A stretch of 39,837 nt of DNA, taken from Candidatus Rokuibacteriota bacterium. Lineage in GTDB: Bacteria; Methylomirabilota; Methylomirabilia; Rokubacteriales; CSP1-6. Below are positions 18,070 through 25,671 of this stretch, in pieces (the first letter of the stretch is position 1; each line of letters begins with the position of its first letter). The stretch is taken from NCBI GenBank assembly GCA_003220345.1, contig QHSC01000103.1, forward strand, positions 1 through 39,837. Reading direction: 5' to 3'. The position numbers and the translations under genes were made by a program. The notes beneath the pieces were generated by a model that did not search any database, was not told the DNA's origin, and saw only the letters and a program-made list of their open reading frames with translations.

Positions 18070-18767
18070 GCTTCCCCGTGCGTCTCGTCCTCTTCGACGT
18101 CGACGGCACCATCCTGTCGGCGCGAGGGGCGGGGCGTCGCGCCTTTGCGGCGGCCCTCATGGAGGTGTACGGGACGGCGGGAGACATCGAGCGCTACGAC
18201 CTGCGGGGGGCGACCGACCAGCGCATCGTCTTCGAATTGATGGAAGGCGCGGGACTCTCGCGTGACGGTGTCCGGGAGCGTCTCGACGATTGCTTCGAGG
18301 CCTATGCCCGGGGGCTGCATGCCGAGATCGGCGATGGGCGTGGCGTGGTCGTGATGCCGGGCATCGCCGATCTCGTCCAGCGCCTAGACGGGGAGAAGGC
18401 GGCGCTGGTGGGCCTCCTCACGGGAAACATCGAGGCGGGGGCGCGGATCAAGCTGACGCCGACTGGGCTGTGGCCGTATTTCCAGCTTGGCGCCTACGGG
18501 TCGGATCACCACGATCGACGCCAGCTCCCCTCTCTCGCGGCCCGTCGGGCGCAGGCGCTGGTGGGGCGCGGGTTCAGGCCCGAGGAAATTCTGGTCATCG
18601 GCGACACGCCCCGCGACATCGAGTGCGCGCGCCACTTCGGGGCCGTCGCGGTTGCCGTGGCCACGGGGCAGTACTCGCGGGCCGAGCTCGAGGCCGAAGG
18701 CCCCGATCTCCTCTTCGACGACTTCTCAGACGTCGAGGCAGCCCTCACGAAGTTTCTCTCCCGCTGA
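18066..18767 (+). CDS. HAD-superfamily phosphatase (phosphoglycolate phosphatase-like)
   Basis: A 233-residue hydrolase of the haloacid dehalogenase superfamily. Motif I LFDVDGT (nucleophile Asp), motif II LLTGN, and motif IV GDTPRDIECAR are all present, with a helical cap between motifs I and II. It resembles Gph-type phosphatases, whose substrates are small phosphorylated metabolites; specificity cannot be read here. The GTG start at 18066 overlaps the TGA of the upstream desulfurase homologue (GTGA), implying translational coupling. It is the last gene of the tusA-like operon and is followed by the short repeat-A hairpin, which probably ends the transcript. Confidence 0.85.
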   Translation: MSFPVRLVLFDVDGTILSARGAGRRAFAAALMEVYGTAGDIERYDLRGATDQRIVFELMEGAGLSRDGVRERLDDCFEAYARGLHAEIGDGRGVVVMPGIADLVQRLDGEKAALVGLLTGNIEAGARIKLTPTGLWPYFQLGAYGSDHHDRRQLPSLAARRAQALVGRGFRPEEILVIGDTPRDIECARHFGAVAVAVATGQYSRAELEAEGPDLLFDDFSDVEAALTKFLSR

Positions 18768-18799
18768 CGCACTGACGCCCACGGGCCGCCGCGGAAAAT

Positions 18800-18845
18800 G
18801 CAGGCGGCGCAAAAAGATCCAGCGGCTGGGCCTTTTTCAGCCGCC
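18800..18845. terminator. Bidirectional terminator hairpin, short form of repeat A
   Basis: GGCGGC-GC-AAAAAGATCCAG pairs with CTGGGCCTTTTT-CA-GCCGCC around a CGG loop, about 16 of 20 paired. The A-tract on one arm and T-tract on the other suit termination in both directions, and it lies between the convergent HAD and npdG genes. Its arms match the ends of the 127-nt element at 14295-14421. The right arm includes the stop codon and last residues of npdG. Confidence 0.7.
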
Positions 18846-19490
18846 GGGAAGGCCCGTTATCTTTATGCCGCTGCCCTTGAGCTTGTACCTGCGGTTGATC
18901 GTGGCGAGCACCGCGGTGATGCTCTCGAGGGGGCCGGCGTTGGTCAGGGGGCCCGTGTCCACCGCGCGCAGGCCCATGGATCGTCCCAGCTCGGCCACGA
19001 GCTTCTTCGCCTCGGCGTCGCCGCCGCAGTGCAGGAGATCGCAGTCGATGGCGTGATCCGCCGAGGCGAGCTCGTGAGCCGCGATGTGATGGAAGGCCGC
19101 CACCACCCTGGCCTCCGCGCCGAGCAGCTCCTGGACTTCCTCGGCCGAAGAGCCCTGGGGCGGGGGCGTGAAGAGTCGCCCCCCGCCGAAGGTCAGGGGC
19201 ACCACGGTGCTGATGACGACCTTGTCCCGGCACGCATCCTTGAGATCGCCGAGCGTGGCCGCGAGGCCGCTGGCGGGGAGGGTGAGCACGACGATCTCCG
19301 CGCGCGTCGCCGCGTCGCGGTTCGACGCCCCGCTCAGCTTGACCTTGGCCTCCGCTCCCAGCGCCTCGGCCTTCACGCGCGCCCGGTCGGCGTCGCGCGA
19401 GCCGATGATGACCTCGTGGCCCGCCTCTGCCCAGCGGAGGGCGAGCCCCGCGCCTTCCTTGCCGGTGCCGCCGAGTATGCCGATGAGCAT
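18837..19490 (-). CDS. npdG: NADPH-dependent F420 reductase
   Basis: F420H2:NADP oxidoreductase that moves hydride between NADPH and coenzyme F420. The 217-residue protein begins MLIGILGGTGKEGAGLALRW, the characteristic NADP-binding Rossmann start of the family, then IGSRDADRA, which contacts the 2'-phosphate. It continues with STVVPLTFGG, AAFHHIAAHEL and a C-terminal GPLTNAGPLESITAVLATIN helix region typical of Fno/NpdG. It follows cofE by 11 nt on the same strand and is the last gene of the cofD-cofC-cofE-npdG group. The ATG at 19490 is the natural start since the Rossmann strand begins at once. Confidence 0.9.
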   Translation of the reverse strand: MLIGILGGTGKEGAGLALRWAEAGHEVIIGSRDADRARVKAEALGAEAKVKLSGASNRDAATRAEIVVLTLPASGLAATLGDLKDACRDKVVISTVVPLTFGGGRLFTPPPQGSSAEEVQELLGAEARVVAAFHHIAAHELASADHAIDCDLLHCGGDAEAKKLVAELGRSMGLRAVDTGPLTNAGPLESITAVLATINRRYKLKGSGIKITGLPGG

Positions 19491-19501
19491 CGAGAGGGCT
19501 C

Positions 19502-20254
19502 CTAGCGAAAGAGGTCGCGAGCGGGGTCGCGGATGAGGGCCCGGCTCCCCGTCTCGCCACGCGGCCAGTCGAGGCCGCGGATGATGACGACGGGAATGCG
19601 GTCGAGCTTGCCCATGATGGGCTCGGCGGCGGCCGCGAGCTCGTCGGCCACGGCCAGGATGGTCGCCTGGAGCACGTAGCCGGCGGGATCCTTCTCGCCG
19701 AGATAGCTCTTGATCGGCTCGATGCCCGCCACGCCGATGGCGACGTTGGTCAGGCCCTCGCGCCAGGGACGTCCGAAGGTGTCGGCGACGATGATGCCGA
19801 GATCGTGGCCGGTGAGCCGGCGGAGCGCTTCCCGGAGCTGGCGGGCCGAGCGGTCGGAGTCCTCGGGCAAGAGACAGGCCGTCTCGAGATCGACGTTGGA
19901 CTGGTCGACGCCGGCATTGGCGCAGATCCAGCCATGTCGGGTCTCGACGATCAGGACGCCCGGGGCTTTCCTGACCACGCGCCGGCTCTCGCCCAGGATG
20001 ACCTCGACGAGGCGCGGGTCGCGGCCGATCTCGGCGGCCATCTCCGCTGCCTCGCGCGAGGGCACGACGCCGCCGAGATTCACGATCCGCCCCTCGGTCT
20101 TGGAGACGATCTTCTGGCTGACCACGAGGAGATCGCCGGCCTCGAGCGGCGTCCCCTGGGCGTGGGCGGCCTGGGCGAGGAGCCCGGCGAGGCCGTCGCC
20201 CCGATGGATCTCGGGCAGCCCCTCGATCCCCACGACCTCGTAGCGCCGCGGCAC
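19502..20254 (-). CDS. cofE: Coenzyme F420-0:L-glutamate ligase
   Basis: Adds gamma-linked glutamates to F420-0 using GTP. The 250-residue length matches stand-alone archaeal-type CofE, without the fused FMN domain of mycobacterial FbiB. Recognisable segments are VVGIEGLPEIHRGD at the start, GDLLVVSQKIVSKTEGR (a conserved nucleotide/metal region), LVEVILGESRRVVR, HGWICANAGVDQSNV, and IIVADTFGRPWREGLTNVAIG. The GTG start (20252-20254) lies 2 nt after the cofC stop, so the two are closely coupled. Confidence 0.93.
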   Translation of the reverse strand: MPRRYEVVGIEGLPEIHRGDGLAGLLAQAAHAQGTPLEAGDLLVVSQKIVSKTEGRIVNLGGVVPSREAAEMAAEIGRDPRLVEVILGESRRVVRKAPGVLIVETRHGWICANAGVDQSNVDLETACLLPEDSDRSARQLREALRRLTGHDLGIIVADTFGRPWREGLTNVAIGVAGIEPIKSYLGEKDPAGYVLQATILAVADELAAAAEPIMGKLDRIPVVIIRGLDWPRGETGSRALIRDPARDLFR

Positions 20255-20256
20255 GG

Positions 20257-20925
20257 TCAGGGTGTCTCGAGGCGGGAGGCCAGGCGTATCGGTACCGCCA
20301 GTCGTCGGAGCAGGGCCGCGCTTCGAGTGGACGGCCCCCGTCCGAGGAGGAGGGTGAGGTCCTCGGGCTCGTCGATGTCGAGCCCGAGGCCGGGCATCCG
20401 GAGCACGACTGGCTTGAGCCCCGCGGCGCGCGCTGCGACCACGTGGTTCTGGAACGAAGGCTCGCCGAACTTGAGAGCCATGGAATCAGGCGGCGCCAGG
20501 AGGACGGCGTTGGTGCCGTAGCCCGAGAGCGAGGGCACGAAGGCGATCGCGGGACCATCGACGACGGAGGCGTCCAGGGCGGCCAGCTCGCCCGGCGTGG
20601 CACAGGGCACGTCGCCGGGGATGGTGAGGAAGCGCTTCACGCCCCGAGCTGCGGCCTCGCGCTGCGCGTGGGCCACCGCCTCCGTGTGGCCGCGATTCAC
20701 GTCCTCGCGCAAGAGCTCGGCCCCGTGCTTGAGGGCCAGCGATTCCACCTCGCGATCCCGCGTCACCACGAGGACCGGCCCGAGGCGCGCCCGCGCCAGG
20801 GTCTCGAGGACGTCCTCGAGCATGGCGCTCGCGAGATCGTGGCGCTCCGCCGCGGAGAGCAGCGGGATCAGACGCTGCTTGGCGTTGGCGAGATCCTTGA
20901 CGGGCACGGCGACGAGCGTGCTCAT
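20257..20925 (-). CDS. cofC: 2-phospho-L-lactate (or PEP/3PG) guanylyltransferase
   Basis: Activates the small phospho-acid with GTP to give the guanylated intermediate used by CofD. The 222-residue protein has an N-terminal nucleotidyltransferase start (TLVAVPVKDLANAKQRL), with LLREDVNRGHTEAVAHA, FLTIPGDVPCATPGE and the C-terminal LGLDIDEPEDL typical of CofC. Whether it uses 2-phospholactate, phosphoenolpyruvate or 3-phosphoglycerate differs between lineages and cannot be settled by eye. Its ATG at 20925 overlaps the TGA of cofD. The upstream open-frame extension is a shadow of cofD. Confidence 0.9.
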   Translation of the reverse strand: MSTLVAVPVKDLANAKQRLIPLLSAAERHDLASAMLEDVLETLARARLGPVLVVTRDREVESLALKHGAELLREDVNRGHTEAVAHAQREAAARGVKRFLTIPGDVPCATPGELAALDASVVDGPAIAFVPSLSGYGTNAVLLAPPDSMALKFGEPSFQNHVVAARAAGLKPVVLRMPGLGLDIDEPEDLTLLLGRGPSTRSAALLRRLAVPIRLASRLETP

Positions 20926-21848
20926 GCGAGCGTCTCCAGAATCCGGCGGGCCAGCCGCATCTCCTCGACACGTCCGGTCATGAGCGTGCTCGCCACGACC
21001 GGGCGCGCGCCGGCGGCTTCGATGGACGGGGCGAGGGCAGCGTCCTCGTCGTCGATGATGAGGATGTCGAGCCAGGGCGCATAGCCCTGCGCGATGCCCA
21101 GCGCCGAGACAGGGAGACCGCGCGCGGCCATGAGGCGGCCGGCGGGACCGGAGACGGCGCGACCGCCCACGATGGGGCTGATGGCGAGCACGGGCGCGCG
21201 CGTGCCGTGAAGGGCCTCGACGATGCCGGGCACGGCGAGGATGGGGCCGACGGACGTGACGGGATTCGAGGGGCAGACGAGCACGGCATCCGCCGCGCCG
21301 ATGGCCTCCACGAGCCCGGGCGCGGGCCGGGCCTCTGGCGCTCCCGCGTACTCGACGGCGCGCACCTCGACCTGGGTCTTCTCGCGGACGAAGTATTCCT
21401 GGAAGCCGAGCCAGCCGTCCGGCCCGAGCACGCGGGTGCGCACGGGCTGATCCGACATGGGCAGCACCGCGTGCCTCACGCCGAGATCCGCGGCGAGCTT
21501 GGCCGTCACCTCGGAGAGGGAGCGCCCCTCCGCGAGGAGACGGGTGCGGTGCAGGTGAGTGGCGAGGTCGCGATCGCCCAGGTTGAACCACGTCGGCTCA
21601 CCGAAGCGAACCATCTCGCCGAGCGTCCGGAAGCTCTCGTCGCGAAGGCCCCAGCCTCTCTCCTCGTCGAGGAGGCCGCCGAGGGTGTAGCAGACGGTGT
21701 CCAGGTCGGGAGAGACGTGAAGGCCCCAGACCTCGGCATCGTCGCCCGTGTTGCCGACGACGGTCATCGCTCCCCGCTCCAGAAGCGTGTCGAGGCCCCG
21801 AAGGAGCTTGGCGGCACCGGTGCCGCCGGCTAGGGCCACGAGGCGCAT
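20922..21848 (-). CDS. cofD: 2-phospho-L-lactate transferase (F420 biosynthesis)
   Basis: Joins the guanylated phospho-acid to FO, giving F420-0 or its dehydro form. The 308-residue protein starts with LVALAGGTGAAKLLRGL, the signature of CofD, followed by VVGNTGDDAEVWGLHVSPDLD, PTWFNLGDRDLATHL, LPMSDQPVRT and VLVCPSNPVTSVGPIL. Length and all family landmarks agree. It lies 12 nt after the acetyltransferase-like gene and overlaps cofC by ATGA. The order cofD-cofC-cofE-npdG is consistent with one transcript, probably starting before HU. Confidence 0.94.
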   Translation of the reverse strand: MRLVALAGGTGAAKLLRGLDTLLERGAMTVVGNTGDDAEVWGLHVSPDLDTVCYTLGGLLDEERGWGLRDESFRTLGEMVRFGEPTWFNLGDRDLATHLHRTRLLAEGRSLSEVTAKLAADLGVRHAVLPMSDQPVRTRVLGPDGWLGFQEYFVREKTQVEVRAVEYAGAPEARPAPGLVEAIGAADAVLVCPSNPVTSVGPILAVPGIVEALHGTRAPVLAISPIVGGRAVSGPAGRLMAARGLPVSALGIAQGYAPWLDILIIDDEDAALAPSIEAAGARPVVASTLMTGRVEEMRLARRILETLA

Positions 21849-21860
21849 GACGGTGGCGGC

Positions 21861-22337
21861 TCAGCGAAACGCGGGAGAGGTGCGCCGGTCCCGGCCGCGG
21901 GCGGCGGCGCTCCAGAGAGCGCTGCCGCCGCGCCAGCCGAACAGTCCTATTCCCGGTCGACCACGGAAGGATTCGGTCAGCTCGGCCTCGGGCACCGGGA
22001 TGAAGCCCAGGCGCACCCAGACCCGATCGAGGCCCTGGGGCCTGACAAAGACGGTGTCGATCTTGGCGGCGGCGGCATGGACCAAGGCCTGCTCGACGAG
22101 CTGGGCGGCGGCCTCGACCGCGGACTCCGTGTCCGCCCCGGCGGGAGCGGCCACGGCCGGGCCGTGGAGCATGGCCGAGCCGTCTGCCCGCTCGATGACG
22201 AGCGCACCCACGATCCGCTCGGCATCATAGGCGCCCCAGCCTTCCTGGGCCGCCGCGGGCGGCTCACCCGCGCCCACGAAGGCGAACAGCGCGCGGGCGG
22301 CGGCCACATCCCCCGCCTCGAGGGGCCGCACGGTCAA
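21861..22337 (-). CDS. Probable GNAT-family acetyltransferase
   Basis: A small protein of about 158 residues with a GNAT-like outline: LTVRPLEAGDVAAARALFAF at the start, a central strand ERIVGALVIER, a helix AAAQLVEQALVHAAAAKIDTV, and the late segment VWVRLGFIPVPEAEL resembling the usual GF motif. The acetyl-CoA pyrophosphate loop (Q/RxxGxG/A) is not obvious, so the enzyme call is tentative. The start is uncertain: I use TTG at 22337, but GTG at 22331 or TTG at 22364 (overlapping the HU stop) are possible. It sits between HU and cofD on the same strand at short spacing. A role in F420 metabolism is only suggested by position. Confidence 0.55.
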   Translation of the reverse strand: MTVRPLEAGDVAAARALFAFVGAGEPPAAAQEGWGAYDAERIVGALVIERADGSAMLHGPAVAAPAGADTESAVEAAAQLVEQALVHAAAAKIDTVFVRPQGLDRVWVRLGFIPVPEAELTESFRGRPGIGLFGWRGGSALWSAAARGRDRRTSPAFR

Positions 22338-22350
22338 TCTTTCCCAGGCG

Positions 22351-22638
22351 CTACTTCTTGCCAAGCACCGAGTCCTTCAGGCTCTTGGCGAGCCGGAACT
22401 TGACCACGCGCTTGGCGGGAATCTTGATCGGCTCCCCCGTCTGCGGGTTCCGGCCCATGCGCGCCTTGCGGTTGGCCAGGACCAGCCGCCCGAACTGGGG
22501 CAGCACGAAGATGTTCTTCGCTTCCTTGACGGCGAGCGCTTCCAGCTGGTCGAAGAAGTCGACGACCTGTTTCTTGGCGAGGCCGCTCTTCTGGGACATG
22601 TGGGCGATGATCGCGGACTTTGTCATGGGTTTTGCCAT
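22351..22638 (-). CDS. HU-family histone-like DNA-binding protein
   Basis: A 95-residue nucleoid protein of the HU/IHF family. The N-terminal helices (MTKSAIIAHMSQKSGLAKKQVVDFF) and the DNA-binding arm (GRLVLANRKARMGRNP, then TGEPIKIPAKRVVKFR) are typical, with the GRNPQTG turn intact. I chose the ATG at 22638, preceded by GGAGGAA at good spacing. It has its own promoter about 80 nt upstream and a hairpin-containing leader. Downstream on the same strand lie the acetyltransferase-like gene and cofD, so HU may head the second F420 unit. Confidence 0.92.
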   Translation of the reverse strand: MAKPMTKSAIIAHMSQKSGLAKKQVVDFFDQLEALAVKEAKNIFVLPQFGRLVLANRKARMGRNPQTGEPIKIPAKRVVKFRLAKSLKDSVLGKK

Positions 22639-22675
22639 CCGGGGTTCCTCCGTCTCGGGGTTGAAAGGGTCGAGT

Positions 22676-22694
22676 CGGTCGTTGCTCACGACCG
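22676..22694 (-). promoter_or_regulatory. Leader hairpin upstream of the HU gene
   Basis: CGGTCGT and ACGACCG form a perfect 7-bp stem with a 5-nt loop, inside the predicted 5' leader between the promoter and the ribosome site. It has no T-run, so a structural or regulatory element is likelier than a terminator. Confidence 0.45.
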
Positions 22695-22715
22695 CCGTGC
22701 GAAAGCCAAGGCCGG

Positions 22716-22744
22716 ATTGTACCCGAGCGCGGCCGGCTGGTAAA
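22716..22744 (-). promoter_or_regulatory. Sigma70 promoter for the HU gene
   Basis: On the minus strand TTTACC (22739-22744) and TACAAT (22716-22721) are 17 nt apart. The predicted start lies about 70 nt before the ATG, leaving a normal leader with a Shine-Dalgarno sequence. Confidence 0.55.
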
Positions 22745-22763
22745 CACGGACATTGCCCGCGGC

Positions 22764-24080
22764 TCAGCGGTGCGGCGTCTCCGAACGCTCCGGATGAAGA
22801 AAGCGGAATTCTCCGGAAGAGGCGAGGCGACGATATGAGCCGAAGCGCGCCTCGGGGTCGGCGATGTGGTCGAGGGGCGAATCGTCCTCGTCGGTGGCCG
22901 AGGTGTAGACCTTGACGAGCTCGTAGAGGGTGCTGCGGCGTGCGGGCACCCGCCCCGCCTCACGCACGAGGCGGCGCAGCTCGGCGGGGGGCACGAGCTG
23001 GCCGAAGCCCGCGCCCGCGGACGTCGAGATCGACTCGTTGATCAGCGTGCCGCCGAGATCGTTGGCGCCCGATGCCAGGAGGTACTGCGCCATCTTGGGG
23101 CCTTCCTTGACCCACGAGGCCTGAATGTTCGTGAAGGAGGGGCCCAGCATGAGCCGGGCGAGGGCGTGCATCTTCACGACCTCGATGCCCGTGGCACCCT
23201 GACGCACGTCGGGCACGAGGCCGCGGCGGTACATGGGCGCTTCCTGGTGGATGAGGGAGAGCGGCACGAACTCGGTGAAGCCGCCCGTCTGGCGCTGGAT
23301 GTCGCGAAGAAGCGCCATGTGGCGGATCCAGTGGGCCGGCGTCTCCACGTGTCCGTACATGATGGTGGAGGTGGTGCGGATGCCCAGGGCATGCGCAGAG
23401 GTGATGACCTCGATCCACTGATCCACCGTGATGCGGCCGCGCGCGATCCGGTCGCGGATCTCCTGGTCGAGGATCTCCGCCGATGTTCCCGGCAGGGTGC
23501 CGAGCCCCGCCGCCCGCAGGGTCTTGAGATACTCGGGTATGGGCAGGCCGGAGCGGAGGCTGCCGTACAGCACCTCCTCCGGGGAGAAGGCGTGCAGATG
23601 CATCTCGGGCACGGCGGCCTTGATGGCCCGGCAGAGGTCGACGTAGTACGAGCCGTCGAGCTTGGGGGGCAGCCCCGCCTGGATGCACACTTCGGTGGCG
23701 CCCATCTCCCAGGCCTCCACGGCGCGGCGGACGACTTCCTCCAGGGGAAGGAAGTATCCCTCCTCCTCGCGGTGGTCGCGGCTGAAGGCGCAGAAGGTGC
23801 AGTGCTTGATGCACACGTTGGTGAAGTTGATGTTGCGATTGACGACGTAGGTGACGAGGTCGCCGGCCTGCCGGCGGCGCATCTCGTCCGCCACGAGGGT
23901 GAGGGCGTGCAGCTCCCGGCCCTGGACCTCGGTGAGCCGCACGCCCTCGTCGACGGTCAGCTCCTCGCCGTCCAGGGCATGGCCGAGAATGCGGCGCACG
24001 TCGCCGGCGATCCAGTCGAGGCGGATGGGCGTGGGCGGGGCCTGCGTCGGAGCGCGGTCGTTCAGTTCCACGTTCGCCAC
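22764..24080 (-). CDS. cofH: FO synthase subunit 2, radical SAM
   Basis: One of two radical-SAM proteins that build the deazaflavin FO from tyrosine and a ribityl-uracil. The cluster motif is C90-x3-C94-x2-C97 (CIKHCTFC), followed by typical CofH segments GATEVCIQAGLPPKLDG, MHLHAFSPEEV, LPGTSAEILD and TTSTIMYGHVETP. The 438-residue length is a little long because of an N-terminal tail. The GTG start at 24080 overlaps the end of cofG by 19 nt. cofG and cofH are separate genes, as in archaea, and not fused as in actinobacterial FbiC. Confidence 0.94.
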   Translation of the reverse strand: MANVELNDRAPTQAPPTPIRLDWIAGDVRRILGHALDGEELTVDEGVRLTEVQGRELHALTLVADEMRRRQAGDLVTYVVNRNINFTNVCIKHCTFCAFSRDHREEEGYFLPLEEVVRRAVEAWEMGATEVCIQAGLPPKLDGSYYVDLCRAIKAAVPEMHLHAFSPEEVLYGSLRSGLPIPEYLKTLRAAGLGTLPGTSAEILDQEIRDRIARGRITVDQWIEVITSAHALGIRTTSTIMYGHVETPAHWIRHMALLRDIQRQTGGFTEFVPLSLIHQEAPMYRRGLVPDVRQGATGIEVVKMHALARLMLGPSFTNIQASWVKEGPKMAQYLLASGANDLGGTLINESISTSAGAGFGQLVPPAELRRLVREAGRVPARRSTLYELVKVYTSATDEDDSPLDHIADPEARFGSYRRLASSGEFRFLHPERSETPHR

Positions 24081-25255
24081 CTTTCGAGCTCTGATCTCAC
24101 GAGGCCGCCTCCGTCCACGAGGGCGGCCACGCGGGGCCGCAGCGACTCGTCGAGGAATTCCGGGCGGGATACGTAGTCGGGGTAGAGGGCGAGCCGCTCG
24201 CGCAGCTCGAGGCCCGCGCGCTCGGTCGCCCGCCGGAGAGCGCCGAGCCCGGGCCAGGGTCTCTCGGGATTGATGTGGTCGGGGGTGAGCGGCGAGACCC
24301 CGCCCCAGTCATTGATGCCGGCCGCGGGCAGGGCATCGAAATCGCCCGCGGACAGATTCGGCGGGACCTGGATGTTCATCTCCGGGCCCAGGAGGAGCCG
24401 CGTCACCGCCGCCGTGCGCAGGAGGTCGATCATCGCGGGCTCGGGGTGATCGCGCATGGGGATGTCCGGCTTGCTGCGGAAGTTCTGGACGATGACCTCC
24501 TGGATGTGACCGTGACGCTCGTGGAGATCCCGGATGGCCAAGAGGGCCTCGATCCGCTCCGCGTGCGTCTCTCCGATACCGATGAGGATGCCCGTGGTGA
24601 AGGGAATGGCGAGCTTGCCCGCGAGAGCGATGGTGCGCAGGCGCCGCGCCGGCACCTTGTCGGGGGCGCGGTCGTGGGCCATGCCGGGGCCGAGGAGGCG
24701 CTCGGACACGGTCTCCAGCATGATCCCCATGCTGACGTTGACCTCGCGAAGCGCGGCGAGATCCCGCTCCCCCATGACTCCGGGATTGGCGTGGGGCAAG
24801 AGCCCGGTTTCCTTCAAGACGAGCCCGGAAACTTCGCGGAGGTAGTCGAGGGTGCTCCGATGTCCCATCCGACGGAGAAAGTCGCGATGCTCGGCGAAGA
24901 GGGCCTCGGGCTTGTCGCCCAGAGAGAAGAGCGCTTCCTTGGCCCCGAGGCGCTCGCCCGCGCGGGCGAGGGCCAGGACTTGCTCGGGAGTCATGGTGAA
25001 AGCGCCGGGCTCGCCCGGGTCGCGCCTGAACGTGCAATAGCCGCAGTAGTCGCGGCACAGGGTGGTCAGCGGGACGAAGACTTTGGCCGAGAAGGTGAGG
25101 CGCCGCCCGCGTCCGCGGTCTCTCGCCGCCGCGGCGGCTCCCAGGAGCTCGGGGAGCCGAGCCTCCGGAGTGTCGAGGAGGGCGACCGCCTCATCCGCGG
25201 TGGGCGTGGATCCGCCCAGCACACGCTCGAGGGCGTCTAGCTCGCGTACTGCCAT
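24062..25255 (-). CDS. cofG: FO synthase subunit 1, radical SAM
   Basis: Partner of CofH in FO formation. The 397-residue protein carries C67-x3-C71-x2-C74 (CRDYCGYC) and CofG landmarks: FVPLTTLCRDYCGYCTF, TPEQVLALARAGERLGAKEALF, GLLPHANPGVM, GMAHDRAPDKVPARR, FTTGILIGIGET, and INDWGGVSPLTPDHINPERPWP near the C-terminus. Overlaps cofH by 19 nt downstream and the PPOX gene by 19 nt upstream, so LLM-PPOX-cofG-cofH forms one tightly packed unit. Confidence 0.95.
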   Translation of the reverse strand: MAVRELDALERVLGGSTPTADEAVALLDTPEARLPELLGAAAAARDRGRGRRLTFSAKVFVPLTTLCRDYCGYCTFRRDPGEPGAFTMTPEQVLALARAGERLGAKEALFSLGDKPEALFAEHRDFLRRMGHRSTLDYLREVSGLVLKETGLLPHANPGVMGERDLAALREVNVSMGIMLETVSERLLGPGMAHDRAPDKVPARRLRTIALAGKLAIPFTTGILIGIGETHAERIEALLAIRDLHERHGHIQEVIVQNFRSKPDIPMRDHPEPAMIDLLRTAAVTRLLLGPEMNIQVPPNLSAGDFDALPAAGINDWGGVSPLTPDHINPERPWPGLGALRRATERAGLELRERLALYPDYVSRPEFLDESLRPRVAALVDGGGLVRSELERWRTWN

Positions 25256-25671
25256 CGGAGCACCCTCTGCGGCGTGATGCGGATCATGGTGCCGCGCTCG
25301 CGAGAGAGGCCCATGGCGCGGTACTGGGGGTACTTGGAGAGCAGAAGCTCGGCGGCCGCCGCGAAGTCCTCGCCCGTCGTCACCACGTCGGCCAGCCCCT
25401 GGAGGATGACCCAGCGCAGCCGGCTCCAGTCGTCGTCGTACTCGTCGATGACGAGGGAGACCTTGGGGTTCTCCCGGATATTCCGCACGCGCGCCAGGTC
25501 GTCGGCGGCACGCCGCTTGGGCTTGGCGTCCACTGCCGAGTACAGCACCCGCCCATCGAAGGCGTAGCAGATGGGCAGCACGAGCGGCTGGCCCGTCGCG
25601 TCGGCGGTGGCGAGACGCCCCACCCGGGCCCGCGTGATGAACTCGCTCACCTCGGAGGTCAGCGCGGTCAT
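25237..25671 (-). CDS. PPOX-class F420-dependent enzyme (Rv0121-like)
   Basis: A 144-residue split-barrel protein of the pyridoxamine-phosphate-oxidase-like superfamily. Members of this subgroup (TIGR03668/Rv0121 type) bind F420 or related flavins. It shows FITRARVGRLATADATGQPLVLPICYAFDG, then AKPKRRAADDLARVRNIREN and PKVSLVIDEYDDDWSRLRWV, a sequence pattern typical of that subgroup. I chose the ATG at 25671, which overlaps the TGA of the upstream LLM gene; the longer open frame is an LLM shadow. Location inside the F420 operon supports F420 over FMN. Substrate unknown. Confidence 0.85.
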   Translation of the reverse strand: MTALTSEVSEFITRARVGRLATADATGQPLVLPICYAFDGRVLYSAVDAKPKRRAADDLARVRNIRENPKVSLVIDEYDDDWSRLRWVILQGLADVVTTGEDFAAAAELLLSKYPQYRAMGLSRERGTMIRITPQRVLRWQYAS

